Positions 5,081-6,547 of a stretch of DNA of 6,547 nucleotides are shown one piece after another. The notes under the pieces are model-generated. The model ran no database searches, was not told the origin of the DNA, and saw only the letters and a list, made by a program, of their open reading frames with translations. Each line of letters begins with the position of its first letter. Positions within the stretch are counted from its first letter, which is position 1. The position numbers and the translations under genes were made by a program. Source of the stretch: JAXGPP01 sp964436865. GTDB taxonomy: Bacteria > Planctomycetota > Planctomycetia > Pirellulales > Thermoguttaceae. The stretch is taken from the NCBI GenBank assembly GCA_964436865.1, contig CAYTFK010000375.1, positions 1 to 6,547 of the forward strand, given 5' to 3'.

Positions 5081-6547
5081 ATGATTCGGTCGAAGAGCAG
5101 CTTCCTGCCGAAGCTGGCACTAAGTCTGGTGTCTCTCTGGGCAACCGCGTGGGCCGGCGGCCTGTTGTGGGGTGGCGGTCCGGCGTTGCGGATCGGCGCT
5201 CTCTCCGCCGGCCTGGTGGCGGCCGTGGCGGCCATCGTGGTCGCGCGGCGCTATCACCGCATCGCAGTCGGCCTGGTCCAGCGGCACTTCGAGGCCCTGT
5301 GTCGCGTCGACCCGTACTGCCTGCCCGGCGATTCGGCTCCCGATTTGCCGCCGCTTCCCGAGGGCGGTCCGTGGCTGGCAATAGCCGATCAGGTTCGTCA
5401 GTCGCTGCGGGAATACGGCCAAAGGCTGTCGGAACTGGAGCATGCCCGCGCGGGGCTCGAAATCCGGTCGCGTCGCGCGGCGCATCAGTGCGAGCGGATC
5501 AGGGCGGTGCTGTGCCAGCTCAGCGATCCGATCGTCGCCGTCGATGAGTTCGGCGAGGTGGTGCTGGCCAATCCCGCCGCCGAGAAGCTGTTTCACTTCG
5601 ATGCCGAGCAGGCGGAACAACGGGTGCTGGGGCAGATTCTGCAGTGCCAGCGGCTAATCGATCTGGTGATGCACGTCAGCCACTCGAAGGCGGCGATCCG
5701 GCGGTCGGACGAACTGGAGATCCCCGATGGCGAAGGCCGTCCGCAGTGGTACCAGGCCAGCGCGATCAAGCTCACGGCCGAGCATTCGGCGGACGCGGAG
5801 ACGACCGACTACGGGACGGCGGCCGTGCTTACAGACATCGGCCAGCAGAAAGCCCTGCAGAAACGCAATGCCGAATTTGTGTCGTCGGTGAGCCACGAGA
5901 TGAAGGCTCCCCTGGCCGGGATCAAGGCCTACGTGGAGCTGCTCGTCGACGGCGATGCCGAGGACCACGAGACACGCGAAGAGTTCCTCAACGTGATCAA
6001 CGGCCAGGCCGACCGGCTGCAGCGCCTGGTGGACAATATGCTGAATCTGGCCCGGATTGAGGCTGGGGTTGTCAAGGTGAACAAGGAAAGCCGGTCGCTC
6101 AACGACCTGCTGGAGGAGTCGCTGCGGGTCATTCAGCCGGCCGCCGAGGCAAAAAACATCGGGCTTGCCACCGAGCTGAGCCCGCTGTACCTGGGCGTAT
6201 TCGCCGACCGCGACATGCTGTTGCAGGCGGCGATCAACCTGCTGTCGAACGCGGTGAAGTATACGGCCGCGGGAGGCCGGGTGGCGCTTCGCAGCCGCGC
6301 CGCCGACGACCGCGTGGTCTTCGAGGTGGAAGATACCGGGGTGGGGCTCTCGCCGCAGGACTGCCAGCGCGTCTTTGAGAAGTTCTACCGCGTCGACAAG
6401 GACAAGAACATGGCCTCCGGAACCGGCCTCGGGCTGGCGTTGGCCAAACACATCGTCGAAGACGTCCACGGCGGAACACTGATGGTGGAAAGCACGCTGG
6501 GGGTGGGAAGCAAGTTCATCGCGAGTCTGCCGAGCGCCGGCAAGATC
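5081..6547 (+). CDS. Membrane sensor histidine kinase with PAS domain (3' end cut by window)
   Basis: The frame is open from ATG 5081 to the window end (489 residues). Two transmembrane helices (about residues 9-30 and 35-55) are joined by a very short loop, so there is no real periplasmic sensor. A helical linker with Cys74 and Cys80 leads to a PAS domain (about 138-251, LSDPIVAVDEFGEVVLANPAAEKLF). The HisKA H-box is FVSSVSHEMKAPLAGI with phospho-acceptor His272. The ATP-binding domain shows an N box (INLLSNAVKYT, from 385), G1 box (DTGVGL, from 418), F box (FEKFYRV, from 432) and G2 box (GTGLGLALAK, from 447). All catalytic motifs are intact, so an active kinase that autophosphorylates and passes phosphate to a response regulator is expected. 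The domain order resembles PhoR/ResE/WalK-type kinases. The catalytic domain is essentially complete, so little should be missing. An in-frame GTG at 5075 is an alternative start; neither has a good ribosome binding site. The partner regulator is not in the window. Confidence 0.93.
   Translation, partial: MIRSKSSFLPKLALSLVSLWATAWAGGLLWGGGPALRIGALSAGLVAAVAAIVVARRYHRIAVGLVQRHFEALCRVDPYCLPGDSAPDLPPLPEGGPWLAIADQVRQSLREYGQRLSELEHARAGLEIRSRRAAHQCERIRAVLCQLSDPIVAVDEFGEVVLANPAAEKLFHFDAEQAEQRVLGQILQCQRLIDLVMHVSHSKAAIRRSDELEIPDGEGRPQWYQASAIKLTAEHSADAETTDYGTAAVLTDIGQQKALQKRNAEFVSSVSHEMKAPLAGIKAYVELLVDGDAEDHETREEFLNVINGQADRLQRLVDNMLNLARIEAGVVKVNKESRSLNDLLEESLRVIQPAAEAKNIGLATELSPLYLGVFADRDMLLQAAINLLSNAVKYTAAGGRVALRSRAADDRVVFEVEDTGVGLSPQDCQRVFEKFYRVDKDKNMASGTGLGLALAKHIVEDVHGGTLMVESTLGVGSKFIASLPSAGKI

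Noticed and set aside
4996..5547. 183-residue + strand frame at the kinase start
   Set aside because: Arg/Gly-rich in a different frame from the kinase, whose membrane helices and PAS domain cover the same DNA.
5654..6469. 271-residue open frame on the - strand opposite the kinase domain
   Set aside because: It mirrors the HisKA and ATP-binding motifs of the kinase. Antisense shadows of histidine kinases are common in GC-rich genomes and often look protein-like.

Overview
The window is GC-rich and densely coded, with every supported gene on the + strand. It covers the distal part of a type IV pilus / type II secretion-like assembly operon, followed by a sensor histidine kinase cut by the window end. 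The secretin, the TPR lipoprotein with a lipobox and the inner-membrane alignment proteins together imply a two-membrane (Gram-negative type) bacterium. The sequence style (high GC, Ala/Pro-rich linkers, a secretin with only N0 and N1 before the secretin core and a TPR-like tail) recalls Planctomycetota/PVC proteins. That taxonomic guess is an impression that a homology search would have to confirm.

Layout. 2-514: C-terminal part of a PilO-like protein whose N-terminus lies before the window. 529-1281: a single-pass inner-membrane protein with an RDPF motif and a PilP/GspC-like periplasmic domain, probably started at a TTG by a strong ribosome binding site that overlaps the pilO stop. 1282-1374: a short gap holding a GC-rich hairpin followed by a T run. 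1375-3528: a PilQ/GspD-family outer-membrane secretin with an unusual C-terminal extension. 3525-4934: a TPR lipoprotein that overlaps the secretin stop by 4 nt (ATGA). 4935-5080: a 146-nt gap with no recognisable gene. 5081-6547 (open at the end): a membrane histidine kinase with PAS, HisKA and HATPase_c domains.

How the genes fit together. The order PilO - PilP-like - secretin is the end of the classic pilMNOPQ series. In known systems PilO and PilP form the periplasmic bridge from the inner-membrane platform to the secretin, and small TPR lipoproteins (PilF/PilW type) act as pilotins for the secretin. The TPR lipoprotein here, translationally coupled to the secretin, is a reasonable pilotin or assembly-factor candidate, but that is inference. 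The histidine kinase is separated by a gap and may belong to a different transcription unit; a link to pilus control is not shown.

No RNA gene, mobile element, CRISPR array or integration signature was seen. The most unusual points are the TPR-like, cysteine-containing tail of the secretin next to a TPR lipoprotein, the two-block TPR lipoprotein with a linker of about 200 residues, the membrane-anchored (not lipidated) PilP-like protein, and the terminator-like hairpin just before the secretin gene.
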